A stretch of DNA of 64,000 bases from Lampropedia hyalina DSM 16112 (GTDB lineage Bacteria; Pseudomonadota; Gammaproteobacteria; Burkholderiales; Burkholderiaceae_C): contig NZ_FQUZ01000014.1 of NCBI RefSeq assembly GCF_900129055.1, forward strand, positions 1 through 64,000. Direction: 5' to 3'. Shown piece after piece: positions 29,210 to 38,167 of this stretch. The notes under the pieces are model-generated. The model was given only the letters and a program-made list of their open reading frames with translations, did no database searches and was not told where the DNA came from. Position numbers and translations under genes: made by a program. The stretch's first letter is position 1. Each line of letters opens with the position of its first letter.

Positions 29210-31657
29210 ATGACCCTGAAAAATCCCATTCCCGAAGCCCAGCCACAGGATTTGCCCCTGTTGCCCTTGCGCGATGTCGTCGTCTTTCCCAGCATGGTGA
29301 TTCCCCTGTTCGTCGGGCGCGCCAAGAGCATCAAGGCACTGGAGCTGGCCATGCAGGGCGACCGGCGCATTGCCCTGGTGGCACAGAAAACCGCCACACA
29401 GGATGATCCCAAGACTGACGACCTGTTCGAAGTCGGTTGCGTCGCGCAGATCGTGCAATTGCTCAAGCTGCCCGATGACACCGTCAAGGTGTTGGTGGAA
29501 GGGCAGGAGCGTGTGCTGCTGGAGCGCGTGGTGGAAACCGACACGCACTTCGAGGCCAGCGTCACCCTGCTGGCCGTCCCTGAGTCCGAGCTGGAGCAGG
29601 GCGAGATCGAGGCACTGCGCCGTGCCGTCATGCAGCAGTTCGACCAGTACGCCAAGCTCAACAAGAAAATCCCGCAGGACATTGCCACCTCCATCGGCGG
29701 CATTGAAGACGCAGGCCGGCTGGCCGACACCATCACCGCCCACCTGCCCACCAAGCTCGAAGACAAACAGGAGTTGCTGCAAGTGCTGGATGTAGGGCGG
29801 CGGCTGGAAATGCTGCTCGAACAGCTCACCGCAGAAGTCGATATCCTGCAAATTGACAAGCGCATCCGGGGCCGAGTGAAACGCCAGATGGAGAAAAACC
29901 AGCGCGACTTCTACCTCAACGAACAGGTCAAGGCCATCCAGAAGGAACTGGGCGAGGGTGAAGACGGTGCAGACATCGAGGAGCTGGAAAAACGCCTCAA
30001 GGATGCCCGCATGACCGAGGAGGCCAGCAAGAAGGCCGATTCCGAACTGAAAAAACTCAAGCTCATGTCGCCCATGTCGGCAGAGGCTTCCGTGGTGCGC
30101 AACTACCTGGATGTGCTGGCGGACTTGCCCTGGAGCAAGAAAACCAAGATCAAGAAAAACCTCGAAGCCGCCGAGAAAATCCTCAACGAAGACCATTACG
30201 GTCTGGACAAGGTCAAGGAGCGCATTCTGGAATACCTGGCGGTGCAGCAGCGGGTGGACAAGGTCAAGTCGCCGATTCTCTGTCTGGTCGGCCCACCGGG
30301 CGTGGGCAAAACCTCGCTGGGCCAGTCCATCGCCAAGGCCACCGGGCGCAAATATGTGCGCATGGCCTTGGGTGGTATGCGCGACGAGGCGGAAATCCGA
30401 GGGCATCGCCGCACCTACATCGGGGCCATGCCGGGCAAGATTCTGCAAAACCTCAGCAAGGTGGGAACCCGCAATCCGTTGTTCCTGCTGGATGAAATCG
30501 ACAAACTGGGCGCAGACTTCCGGGGCGACCCCTCCAGCGCGTTGCTGGAAGTGCTGGACCCCGAGCAGAACAGTACCTTCTCGGATCACTATGCCGAAGT
30601 CGATTTCGACCTCAGCGACGTGATGTTCGTGGCCACCTCCAACAGCATGAACATTCCATCGCCGCTGCTCGACCGCATGGAAGTCATCCGCCTCTCGGGC
30701 TACACCGAGGACGAGAAAACCCATATCGCTCTCCGGTATCTGCTGCCCAAGCAGATCAAGAACAACGGTGTCAAACCGGACGAGTTGGTGCTGGCCGAAG
30801 AAGCCATCCGCGACATCGTGCGCTACTACACCCGCGAGGCCGGTGTGCGTTCGCTGGAGCGTGAAATCTCGCGCATCTGCCGCAAGGCCGTCAAGGCCAT
30901 CCAGTTGCGCCAGGCCACCGCGCCGGTGCAGGTCACCTCGGAGAATCTGGCCGAGTTTCTGGGGGTGCGCAAATTCACCTATGGCCGTGCAGAAGAGCAG
31001 AACCAGATTGGCCAGGTCGTCGGACTGGCCTGGACGGAAGTTGGGGGCGATCTGCTCACCATCGAAGCGGCCACCATGCCCGGCAAGGGCAATATCATCC
31101 GCACCGGTTCGCTGGGCGATGTCATGAAGGAATCGGTGGAAGCGGCCCGCACCGTGGTGCGCAGCCGGGCGCAGAAGCTGGGCATCCAGCCCAACGTCTT
31201 CGAGCGGCGCGACATTCACATTCACGTTCCCGATGGCGCGACCCCCAAGGATGGCCCCAGCGCAGGGGCGGCGATGGCCACGGCGTTTGTCTCCACCCTG
31301 ACGGGCATTCCCGTGCGGGCCGATGTCGCCATGACGGGCGAAATCACCTTGCGTGGTGAAGTCACCGCCATCGGTGGCCTGAAGGAAAAACTGCTGGCGG
31401 CCTTGCGCGGCGGCATCCGCAAGGTGCTGATTCCCAAGGAAAACGTCAAGGACTTGCAGGAAATCCCGGCCAATGTACGCGATGGCCTGGAAATCATTCC
31501 CGTGCAATGGCTGGAGCAGGTGCTGGAACACGCCCTGGAGCGGCCTCCTGTGGCCTTGGGCGATGAAGAAGTCTTGCCTTTTTCCCAACCGACCCTGACT
31601 TTGGGAGGTGCCTCTCCTGCGGCGGACACCCCGTCCAACGAAGGATTGCCCCACTGA
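29210..31657 (+). CDS. lon: ATP-dependent protease Lon (LonA)
   Basis: 815 aa. N-terminal substrate domain begins at LPLLPLRDVVVFPSMVIPLFVGR; coiled coil KRQMEKNQRDFYLNEQVKAI; AAA+ Walker A GPPGVGKTSLG, Walker B LFLLDEIDKLG; C-terminal serine protease with Ser in PKDGPSAGAAMATAF and the partner Lys in GLKEKLLAALRGG. Degrades damaged and regulatory proteins. No clear SD precedes the ATG at 29210. A heat-shock-type promoter candidate is directly upstream. Confidence 0.97.
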   Translation: MTLKNPIPEAQPQDLPLLPLRDVVVFPSMVIPLFVGRAKSIKALELAMQGDRRIALVAQKTATQDDPKTDDLFEVGCVAQIVQLLKLPDDTVKVLVEGQERVLLERVVETDTHFEASVTLLAVPESELEQGEIEALRRAVMQQFDQYAKLNKKIPQDIATSIGGIEDAGRLADTITAHLPTKLEDKQELLQVLDVGRRLEMLLEQLTAEVDILQIDKRIRGRVKRQMEKNQRDFYLNEQVKAIQKELGEGEDGADIEELEKRLKDARMTEEASKKADSELKKLKLMSPMSAEASVVRNYLDVLADLPWSKKTKIKKNLEAAEKILNEDHYGLDKVKERILEYLAVQQRVDKVKSPILCLVGPPGVGKTSLGQSIAKATGRKYVRMALGGMRDEAEIRGHRRTYIGAMPGKILQNLSKVGTRNPLFLLDEIDKLGADFRGDPSSALLEVLDPEQNSTFSDHYAEVDFDLSDVMFVATSNSMNIPSPLLDRMEVIRLSGYTEDEKTHIALRYLLPKQIKNNGVKPDELVLAEEAIRDIVRYYTREAGVRSLEREISRICRKAVKAIQLRQATAPVQVTSENLAEFLGVRKFTYGRAEEQNQIGQVVGLAWTEVGGDLLTIEAATMPGKGNIIRTGSLGDVMKESVEAARTVVRSRAQKLGIQPNVFERRDIHIHVPDGATPKDGPSAGAAMATAFVSTLTGIPVRADVAMTGEITLRGEVTAIGGLKEKLLAALRGGIRKVLIPKENVKDLQEIPANVRDGLEIIPVQWLEQVLEHALERPPVALGDEEVLPFSQPTLTLGGASPAADTPSNEGLPH

Positions 31658-31666
31658 TTGGAACTA

Positions 31667-31704
31667 ATTTTCACTTTCCTGGATTTTTTCGGAAAACTGA
31701 AAAT
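31667..31704 (+). terminator. AT-rich stem-loop after lon
   Basis: ATTTTCA (31667-31673) pairs with TGAAAAT (31698-31704), and TTTCC (31675-31679) with GGAAA (31691-31695); the loop holds a T-run. It starts nine bases after the lon stop and ends 25 bases before tRNA-Gly. The stem is AT-rich and weak for an intrinsic terminator. Confidence 0.3.
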
Positions 31705-31729
31705 TTATGATGCTAGAATAACGTCTTTC

Positions 31730-31805
31730 GCGGGAATAGCTCAGTTGGTAGAGCGCAACCTTGCCAAGGTTGAGGTCGTCGGTTCGAGACCGATTTCCCG
31801 CTCCA
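31730..31805 (+). tRNA. tRNA-Gly (anticodon GCC)
   Basis: 76 nt with encoded CCA. Acceptor GCGGGAA pairs with TTCCCGC; D-arm AGCTCAGTTGGTAGAGC; anticodon stem-loop AACCTTGCCAAGGTT with GCC; T-arm CGTCGGTTCGAGACCGA. Followed 50 bases later by a clear intrinsic terminator. Confidence 0.96.
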
Positions 31806-31855
31806 AACAAAAGCATTGCAGATATCATCAAAAGATTTGTGCAGTGCTTCCAGAA

Positions 31856-31879
31856 AGGACCAGTCAATGGTCCTTTTTT
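31856..31879 (+). terminator. Rho-independent terminator after tRNA-Gly
   Basis: AGGACCA (31856-31862), loop GTCAA, TGGTCCT (31868-31874), then T residues to 31879. Also lies just beyond the stop of the convergent MFS gene. Confidence 0.85.
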
Positions 31880-31895
31880 ATTGGCTGTTTCTTGG

Positions 31896-33188
31896 TTATC
31901 GGACAGGCGGCGCAGCATGTCTGGCGCGTTCGTCCAGCCCCATCATGGTGGGGGACCACAAACCCAGCAGGCTGACGATACCGCCCAGCACACCCATCAG
32001 CACGAACAGCCAGCGTATCCCTATCCATTCTCCCAGTGGCGTGGCCAGTGCCAGTCCAATCGGGGCTGCCAAGCCCATGATGGTGCCGAGCAGTGACAGC
32101 ACCCGCCCTTGCAGATGGGGCGGCACAATGGTTTGCAGCAGTGCGGTCAGTGGGGCGTTGCCCATGATGAAGGCCACGCAACTGATGCTCCACCAGAGTA
32201 CCGCCAGCCAGAACATGTGGGCAGGTGCCCATGCAGAGAATGCCAGTGTCAGGCACGACAGCGCAAAGCCCCACAGCACCCAGCGCATCTGGCGGCGTGG
32301 TGCGAGCGCGGCTACCAGCATGCCACCTGCAATCATGCCCGCGCCACCCAGTCCCTCGATGATGGCCACTTGCGTGGGGCCGCCACCAAAATGTGCTTTC
32401 ACCAGCAGGGGCAACAGGGTGAAGCTGGGCATGATAATCAGGATGACCATCCCCAGCAGACCATACAGGCGCAACAAGCCACGGTCGTCCGAGATGAATC
32501 GAACACCTGCACGCAATTCCATCAGAAAGCTGCCACGCTGTTCCTGTGGCACTTTGGGTTGCGGAATGCGAAACAGCAGCAGTGGCACGATGCCCAGGAT
32601 GGCGGTGGCCACATCGATGCCCAGTGCCCAGCCGATGGGCATGATGCCGATGGCCAGTGCGCCCAATGGTGCTGCCACGACCGTCATCAGCCCCATCAGC
32701 GTCTGGTTCAGCCCTGCTGCACGGGGCAGGAAACTGCGCGGCACCAGCATCACCGTGCTGGCCGATGCCGCCGGAGTCTGAAATGCCTGCATGGCACTGC
32801 GCACGGCCATCATCACGTAGAGATGCCAGAGTTGCACGCTGTCGGTGAGGAACAGGGTGATGAGCACCAGCATGCACAGGGCGCTGATGAGATCGGCTCC
32901 AATCATCAACAGGCGACGGCTGTAGCGATCGGCGCAGATGCCGCCTATCGGCCCCAGCAGGGCCTGCGGCAACAGGGCGGCCAATCCGGCGGTGGCCAGC
33001 GAAGCGACGCTGCCAGTGGTGTCGGTAATCCACCACAGCAGCACAAACTGGGTCAGTGCCGAGCCTATCAGTGACAGTGCCTGGCCGCTGAAGATACTCC
33101 AGTAGCGCAACTGCCAGTGCCTACCGGGATCGGAGGCGTGGCCGTCATTGTCTCTGTCTGTATCGGCACTGCTGGGAATGGTGTGCAT
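31896..33188 (-). CDS. MFS transporter, MefA/EntS-like group
   Basis: 430 aa from the ATG at 33188; no SD is visible, so the start is uncertain. Twelve hydrophobic segments. The loop 2-3 motif GGICADRYSRRLLMIGAD matches the MFS motif A variant of the MFS_3 group (macrolide efflux MefA, enterobactin exporter EntS). The first helix segment is IFSGQALSLIGSALTQFVLLWWI. Proton-driven export is likely, but the substrate is unknown. Its neighbours on the same strand side are a YncE-like protein and FepA-type receptor genes, so a siderophore-export role is conceivable but unproven. Confidence 0.82.
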   Translation of the reverse strand: MHTIPSSADTDRDNDGHASDPGRHWQLRYWSIFSGQALSLIGSALTQFVLLWWITDTTGSVASLATAGLAALLPQALLGPIGGICADRYSRRLLMIGADLISALCMLVLITLFLTDSVQLWHLYVMMAVRSAMQAFQTPAASASTVMLVPRSFLPRAAGLNQTLMGLMTVVAAPLGALAIGIMPIGWALGIDVATAILGIVPLLLFRIPQPKVPQEQRGSFLMELRAGVRFISDDRGLLRLYGLLGMVILIIMPSFTLLPLLVKAHFGGGPTQVAIIEGLGGAGMIAGGMLVAALAPRRQMRWVLWGFALSCLTLAFSAWAPAHMFWLAVLWWSISCVAFIMGNAPLTALLQTIVPPHLQGRVLSLLGTIMGLAAPIGLALATPLGEWIGIRWLFVLMGVLGGIVSLLGLWSPTMMGLDERARHAAPPVR

Positions 33189-33305
33189 GGGCAATGGAAA
33201 GGGGAAAGTGGCGGAGATTACCGCCTGATTTTGACATTTCCCCCCTTGTATGGGCATGATGCCTGTTGAAATAGGCGAGGCGATCGTGCCCCATGATGCG
33301 ATTTT

Positions 33306-34421
33306 TCAGGGTTTGATGATGCTTACGCTGTCGCCGCGCGGGTCGTCGATGGGGTGGGCATCTGCTGGTGCATTGCGTGGCAGCGATTTGGGCTTGTTGG
33401 TCACGTACACCAGGCCGCGTTTGGCATCATAGGCCAGCGATTGGGGGAACGAGCCGGTTTCCAGTTGCGCCAGGACTTCGTAACTCTCGCTGTCGATCAC
33501 CGTGGTGGTTTGCGCGTTGCGGTTGGTCACGTAGATCTGTTGGGCCGGTGCAATGTACCTGACTGCCAGCGCACCCTTGCCGGTCGGAATGGTCTTCAGC
33601 AACTTGCCGCTGGCACTCTCGAGCACCGTCAGCGTGCCGCTCATCTGGTGGGTCACGAACAGGCGGCCACCGCTCGGGTCCACGTCCACATTGGTGCTGT
33701 CGCCACCGTCCTTGGTCTTTTCGCCGCCAGAGGCAAAGCGTTGCACCACCTCACGGCTCTTTGTGTCGATCACCGCGACCTGCTGGTCGAGCATGTCGGT
33801 GACATACAGCCTGCCTGCGCCAGCATCCAGTGCGAGGCCGGTGGCCATCGTGACCGGTGCATTGATGATGTGCGCCAGCGTGTTCGTGGCACCGTCGATT
33901 ACCCAGACCTGGCTATCCGGCGGCGTGGCACTCGGATCGCGCGTGAAGCCGCCAACCGTGGTCACGTAGATGGTATTGCTGGCCTCATCGACCACCACCT
34001 GCCGCAGGTGGGCTTTCTTGTCTCCATCCTGGATGGTGGCAATTGCCGAGCCGGTCTTCAGGTCGAACACGGTGATTTTGCCCGACAACGCATTGCTGCT
34101 GTAGAGCCGCTGCGTGGCGGTGTTGATGCCCAGGCCGAAGGCGGCTTCCGGCACGGCGATGGTGTGATCGACTTCCAGCGTCTCGGGGTGAATCACCACG
34201 ATGCCTTGGCCCTGTGGCTGCTCGCCCCGTCCCGCGCCGTAGGCGGCGACGTAGAGCCGGTCGGTTACCGGATTCACGACAATTTCATAGGGCTCCTTGG
34301 CGACTCGGGCGGTCTGCTGGATGGTGGGTGTGGCCAAGGCAGGGCTGTTCATGGCAAGGCCAATACCAACGGCGCACAGCGCGCGGGTCAAGGGGGTGAG
34401 GTTCAAACGGAGAATGGTCAT
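33306..34421 (-). CDS. YncE-like periplasmic beta-propeller protein
   Basis: 371 aa with AAAGGA before the ATG. Sec signal peptide (residues 1-30, LTRALCAVGIGLAMNSPALA). The rest is about seven repeats of the YVTN/NHL beta-propeller type (RLYVAAYGAG, RLYSSNALSG, TIYVTTVGG, RLYVTDMLDQQVAVID, RLFVTHQMSGTL, QIYVTNRNAQT, LVYVTNKP). E. coli YncE is a similar periplasmic propeller encoded beside the TonB receptor YncD and induced by iron limitation. Here the gene lies 93 bp after a broken FepA-type receptor on the same strand and was probably in one transcript with it. Confidence 0.85.
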   Translation of the reverse strand: MTILRLNLTPLTRALCAVGIGLAMNSPALATPTIQQTARVAKEPYEIVVNPVTDRLYVAAYGAGRGEQPQGQGIVVIHPETLEVDHTIAVPEAAFGLGINTATQRLYSSNALSGKITVFDLKTGSAIATIQDGDKKAHLRQVVVDEASNTIYVTTVGGFTRDPSATPPDSQVWVIDGATNTLAHIINAPVTMATGLALDAGAGRLYVTDMLDQQVAVIDTKSREVVQRFASGGEKTKDGGDSTNVDVDPSGGRLFVTHQMSGTLTVLESASGKLLKTIPTGKGALAVRYIAPAQQIYVTNRNAQTTTVIDSESYEVLAQLETGSFPQSLAYDAKRGLVYVTNKPKSLPRNAPADAHPIDDPRGDSVSIIKP

Positions 34422-34514
34422 GTTTCAATCCTTTCACGCGATTTGTATCGCAAACAAATTACCGGTTTGATGACCGGTGGAACTGGAAATTTCAGGTCAC
34501 TCAAGCCACAACAA

Positions 34515-36421
34515 TCAGAACGAGGCCGTGTAGGTGACGAAGTAGGTGCGGCCACGTTCGTTGTAGGTCAGCGCGCCCGCACCGTTTCGGATGAACTCGG
34601 TCTCGCCACGGTCAAGCTGGTCGTCTGCTGCGTTGGCTGCGGCGCGCCTGATCTGGCGATCGAACAGGTTGCTCACGCCGAAGGCTAGGGAAGGTCTGCA
34701 AAACTCTTGCGGTAAGCCTGCGCCCGCCAGTGGGATGCAGCGCAAGGCGGCTTTTGCGGTCAATAGCGGGGCTATTGACCGCAAAAGCCAACGCAGCGAT
34801 GCGCCCAGTGGCGGGATGCGGGCGGCGCAATGGGTTTTGCAGACCTTCCCTAGGCGGTGGTTCTTGTTGAACTGGTAGCTGCCGTTCAGGCCGAAGATGG
34901 CATACGAGCCGCGAATGCGGGCGGCATCATCAACCATTTGATAGCCGACGTAGTTCAACGAGCGTGGCTTGCGGCGGCCGTAGAGCGTCGAGGTCAATTG
35001 CAACGAAAATTCCCGCATCGGCCGCCAGTCCAGCGTGGTGTTGAGGGTGTAGAGCGGCACGATGGATAGTGGCTGGCGCGTGTCCTTGCGCTCGTTCCTG
35101 AACATCCAGGTGAAGTTGTTCAGCAGCCGGAGCTGGTTGCCGTTGGTGCCCAGCAGGGGCACGTTCAGGTTGCCTTCCAGTCCGTGGATGACGGCCTTGC
35201 CGGTGTTGGCCCAGGTGTAGTCGATGGGATTGGCGAGGTTGATCGTGCCATTAGGGTTGAGCACGGCTCCGGTAGCCTCGGCCGTGATGCGGTTCTTGTA
35301 GTCGTTGCGGAAGTAGGTCAGGCTGGAATCCCAGCCGCGGAGGCTGTCCCAGGCAATGCCGATTTCCTTGTTCATGCTGATCTCGGGTTTGAGGTTTGGG
35401 TTGCCGCGCACCGTGCAAAGATCATCACCCGAGGCGTCCAGGTAGGGGCAGGGCCTTCCCAGTCGGGACTGGTAGAACTCGCTGGTCTGATAAGGCGTGG
35501 GAGCCTTGAAGGTGCGTGCAATACCGCCCTTGAGGCTGAAGCCGCCGGCCAGTTCGTACATGGCGTTGAGGCTGGGGCTCCAGTTGTTGCCGAACTGGCT
35601 GTGGTGATCAAAGCGGATGCCAGGGGTGAGGATCAAGGTATCGGTGAGGGCGATGTTGTCCTCCAGGTAGGCGGCCCAGGTGGTATTTGTCATGTCCACG
35701 TGATCCCGTACATCGGGAAGCCTGTCCTCCGGCCGAGTCAGTGCTTCGTTGTTATCGCGCAGGTCCTGTTTGCGGTACTCGATGCCTGAAGTCATCATGT
35801 GGTTCAGGCCACTGAGGGTGAAGGGGGTGTTCAATTCACCATTGACAAAAACGCTCTCCAACTCGGAGAACTGGGTTTCATTAACATCGTTGCAGGCACC
35901 AGCACCCCTGCCGCCAGAAGATTGTCGGCAGTTTTGGGTGCGTGAATTTTCGTACTGGAATACCACGCGCGAGTCGCCCAGATCGCCCCAGTTGCCACGG
36001 TGCGTCAGGGCCAGATTCTGGCGATAGACGCGGCGCGTCTCGGAACCCCTGCCTGCCCATTCCTGCATCACTGCCGATGGCGCGCCGCCTCTATGCTCGC
36101 CTGCATACATATTGCCCTGGCGGCTGAAGCCGCCCTCCAGTTCCATCACTTGATCGGGTGTCAGATCCCAGCGCAACAGGCCGTTGATGTCTCGGTTGCG
36201 GCGGCCTTCGTGGCCCGCCACCCAGGCAGGCTCCACTGCGCCGGTTGTTGAGTTGAGCCGCTCGCCATTGATGTAGGGCGTGTCGCTGCCAGTTCTGGCA
36301 GCATTGCCATAGAGACGAAACGACAGGTTGCCAGCATGCCGATGCTGGATGCTGCGGCCAACACAATTAACTGACGGCGAAATGGCACGGAAGGTGGATG
36401 AGTTGGATTTTTATTTTTCAT
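34515..36421 (-). pseudogene. FepA/PfeA-type TonB-dependent siderophore receptor, plug domain deleted
   Basis: The ATG at 36421 (GGAG upstream) starts a signal peptide (MKNKNPTHPPSVPFRRQLIV, then LAAASSIGMLA). Immediately after it the frame changes, and the DNA encodes, one base off, HAGNLSFRLYGNAARTGSDT and then a FepA-like beta-barrel through to the terminal YNERGRTYFVTYTASF. Compared with the intact receptor at 47975-50242, about 200 residues covering TonB box and plug are missing. The barrel ORF is 573 aa from its first possible start at 36236. A 161-bp MITE adds 55 in-frame residues near the end (GKVCKTHC...FCRPSL). Barrel features (RQGNMYAG, TPGIRFDHHSQFGNNWSPSLN, NKEIGIAWDS) still read cleanly, so decay is recent. 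A functional TonB receptor is not expected. Confidence 0.85.
34689..34849. mobile_element. 161-bp MITE with IS5-type ends, inserted in the receptor gene
   Basis: Terminal inverted repeats GGAAGGTCTGCAAAAC at 34689-34704 and 34834-34849 are perfect over 16 bp, flanked by CTAG on both sides (34685-34688, 34850-34853). IS5-group elements have ends starting GGAAGGT and duplicate a 4-bp YTAR target, CTAG being typical. The centre is a perfect 19-bp palindrome, GGCTTTTGCGGTCAATAGC / GCTATTGACCGCAAAAGCC (34749-34767, 34771-34789), with a GGG loop, and the arms are imperfectly complementary along the whole length. It has no transposase. Removing it with one CTAG restores the receptor sequence NHRLAFGVSNLFDR. 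Confidence 0.88.
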
Positions 36422-36520
36422 GATGGTGCACTCCATTCAAGTTAAAAACATCTGTAAAAACAGGCAGGCGAATGGCTTTTTCATGGGGTGTCATTCATGT
36501 TTCTTGTTGTTCTCGTCTTG

Positions 36521-38134
36521 TCAGCTCGCACTGCGCAGGCGGCGCGAGAGCCATTGCAGCAGCAGTGATAGCGCGGCCAGTGCGAACAGCCAGGCCAGCC
36601 AGTGCGGCGATGGTGTGCTTGCTGCTGAGGCAGCGGCAACGGGCGTGCTGGGCATGGCAGTGCGGGCACTGTGGCCCAAGGCAGCGTGCCAGGCGGCCAG
36701 CGGTGCCGGGTCGTGCCGGGCCAGTTGCTCCAGCGTAGGTGGCTGGTCGCTGCGGGGGGCGTGCGCCACCAGCGTCAGCAGGCTGGCCAGCCATTGGCGA
36801 TGGGCTTGCGGCGCGTGTTCGTCGCGCACGGCAATCGGCCAGCGCCAGGTGTCGGCGTAGCCGATTTGCAGCACGCGGCCTTGTTCCAGCCGGTGCAGGG
36901 CGACGGCGATGGCATCGCCACGTTGCTCCAGTACATGGGCCTGGGTTTGCAGTGGTTGCAGTGGCAGCAGTTCCAGGTGCTCGCGTGGGGTGGCACTTGC
37001 ATGGGCTTCGGTTTCGGCAGCTTCGGCCAGGGCATCGGATGCGGGGGGGAAGCTGCGTGCCTCCTGCACCTCACCCAGCGCGGTGGCGGGCAGCAGGCCT
37101 TGCAGCGCGCTGCTGCGGTTGGCGTGGCCCAGCACCAGCAGGCCGCCCCCGGCACGCACATAGGCATGCAGCGCGGCGGCATGTGGCGCGGCACTGGTTT
37201 CGTCGAGCACGACGACGGCAGCGTAATGCGCGGTGCTGATGTCCGGTGGGCCGATCACAGGCTCTGCTGCTGCGGCCTCGGGTGCTGCACTGTCAGGGCC
37301 GCTGGCCGCAGTGGGGCCGCCCGGGCCACTTCCACTTCGGCCACCACCAGGGCCGCCCCCTCCGCGTCCGCCGCGTCCGCCGCGTGCACTGTGCTCGGCA
37401 TTGCGCTGGGGGCGCGGTGGCGGGGTCTGGCCGACGATCTGCGTGGGCGCGAGTTGCAGGCGGGCATCGATCCGCCAGCCGTGTTCTTCCAGCGCGCTAG
37501 CGACGAAGCGCGCTTCCCATGAAGCCTGACCCAGCAGCAGCACCGGGCGCAGTTTCAGTGCATCTTGCAGCACTGCGCTGGCCTGCTGTGCGCCGTGTTG
37601 CAGCACCACCGCACCGGCCAGCCTGCCGTGGTTGAGTACGGTCGCACCTGCGGCATTTGCGCTCAGGCTGACAATGGGATTGGGTGCGGTGCCGGTTTGT
37701 TCATGCAGTGTGGCTTGGGTCGCATCGGCGGGCGTGGTGGCCCAGATGCGCACTGGCTGGTGTGGGTCGGCCAGGGGCTCGACGTGCAGGCCCAGCGGCT
37801 GCCACTGCCAGTTCTGGTGGATCTGCCAGTGGATGGCGGTGCCGTGCTGGCGCAGTGCAGCCAGCCAGGCACGCTGGGTGGCATCGGGCTGCCCGTCGAG
37901 TTGTAACCGGGCTGCGGCGGGTGGGTGCTGGCTCCACTGTGGCAGCAGGTGGGCAAGTTGGCTGCTGCTGGCACTGCTGGGTTCGGGTGCGGTACCGCGC
38001 AGCAGCCACACCATCAGCCAGAAGGCAGCGGCCAATGCGAGCACGGCGATGGCGTACAGGCCGCGCTCCAGCCACAGGCGTGCGGTGCTGGCGGTTGGTG
38101 CGGGGATGGTGGCGGTCAGGGCATCAGCACGCAT
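36521..38134 (-). CDS. Membrane protein with GATase-like domain, last gene of the MoxR/VWA module
   Basis: 537 aa; AAAGGA precedes the ATG at 38134. One helix near the N-terminus (residues ~27-45) and one at the C-terminus (LAWLFALAALSLLLQWL), leaving a large domain probably in the periplasm. Residues 251-273 are a Gly/Arg-rich run (RGGRGGRGGGGPGGGRSGSG). The segment AAVVVLDETSAAPHAAALHAYVRAGGGLLVLGH resembles the core of class I glutamine-amidotransferase-like folds seen in BatA/DUF4159-linked proteins, but no catalytic Cys is evident. Function unknown. It follows DUF4159 by 33 bp. Confidence 0.7.
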   Translation of the reverse strand: MRADALTATIPAPTASTARLWLERGLYAIAVLALAAAFWLMVWLLRGTAPEPSSASSSQLAHLLPQWSQHPPAAARLQLDGQPDATQRAWLAALRQHGTAIHWQIHQNWQWQPLGLHVEPLADPHQPVRIWATTPADATQATLHEQTGTAPNPIVSLSANAAGATVLNHGRLAGAVVLQHGAQQASAVLQDALKLRPVLLLGQASWEARFVASALEEHGWRIDARLQLAPTQIVGQTPPPRPQRNAEHSARGGRGGRGGGGPGGGRSGSGPGGPTAASGPDSAAPEAAAAEPVIGPPDISTAHYAAVVVLDETSAAPHAAALHAYVRAGGGLLVLGHANRSSALQGLLPATALGEVQEARSFPPASDALAEAAETEAHASATPREHLELLPLQPLQTQAHVLEQRGDAIAVALHRLEQGRVLQIGYADTWRWPIAVRDEHAPQAHRQWLASLLTLVAHAPRSDQPPTLEQLARHDPAPLAAWHAALGHSARTAMPSTPVAAASAASTPSPHWLAWLFALAALSLLLQWLSRRLRSAS

Positions 38135-38167
38135 GACGGCATCCTTTGATGGGGCGATGGAAGAACA

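Noticed and set aside
29111-31654. 847-codon minus-strand ORF opposite lon
   Set aside because: Shadow frame; Lon motifs on the plus strand are complete.
34689-34849. Reading the 41-base perfect hairpin as an intrinsic terminator or small RNA
   Set aside because: It is the core of an element with TIRs and target duplications lying inside a coding frame, and no T-run follows.
36236-36366. Treating the receptor ORF from 36236 as a functional shortened TonB receptor
   Set aside because: It lacks signal peptide, TonB box and plug. The real upstream start encodes a signal peptide in another frame, which points to a deletion pseudogene.
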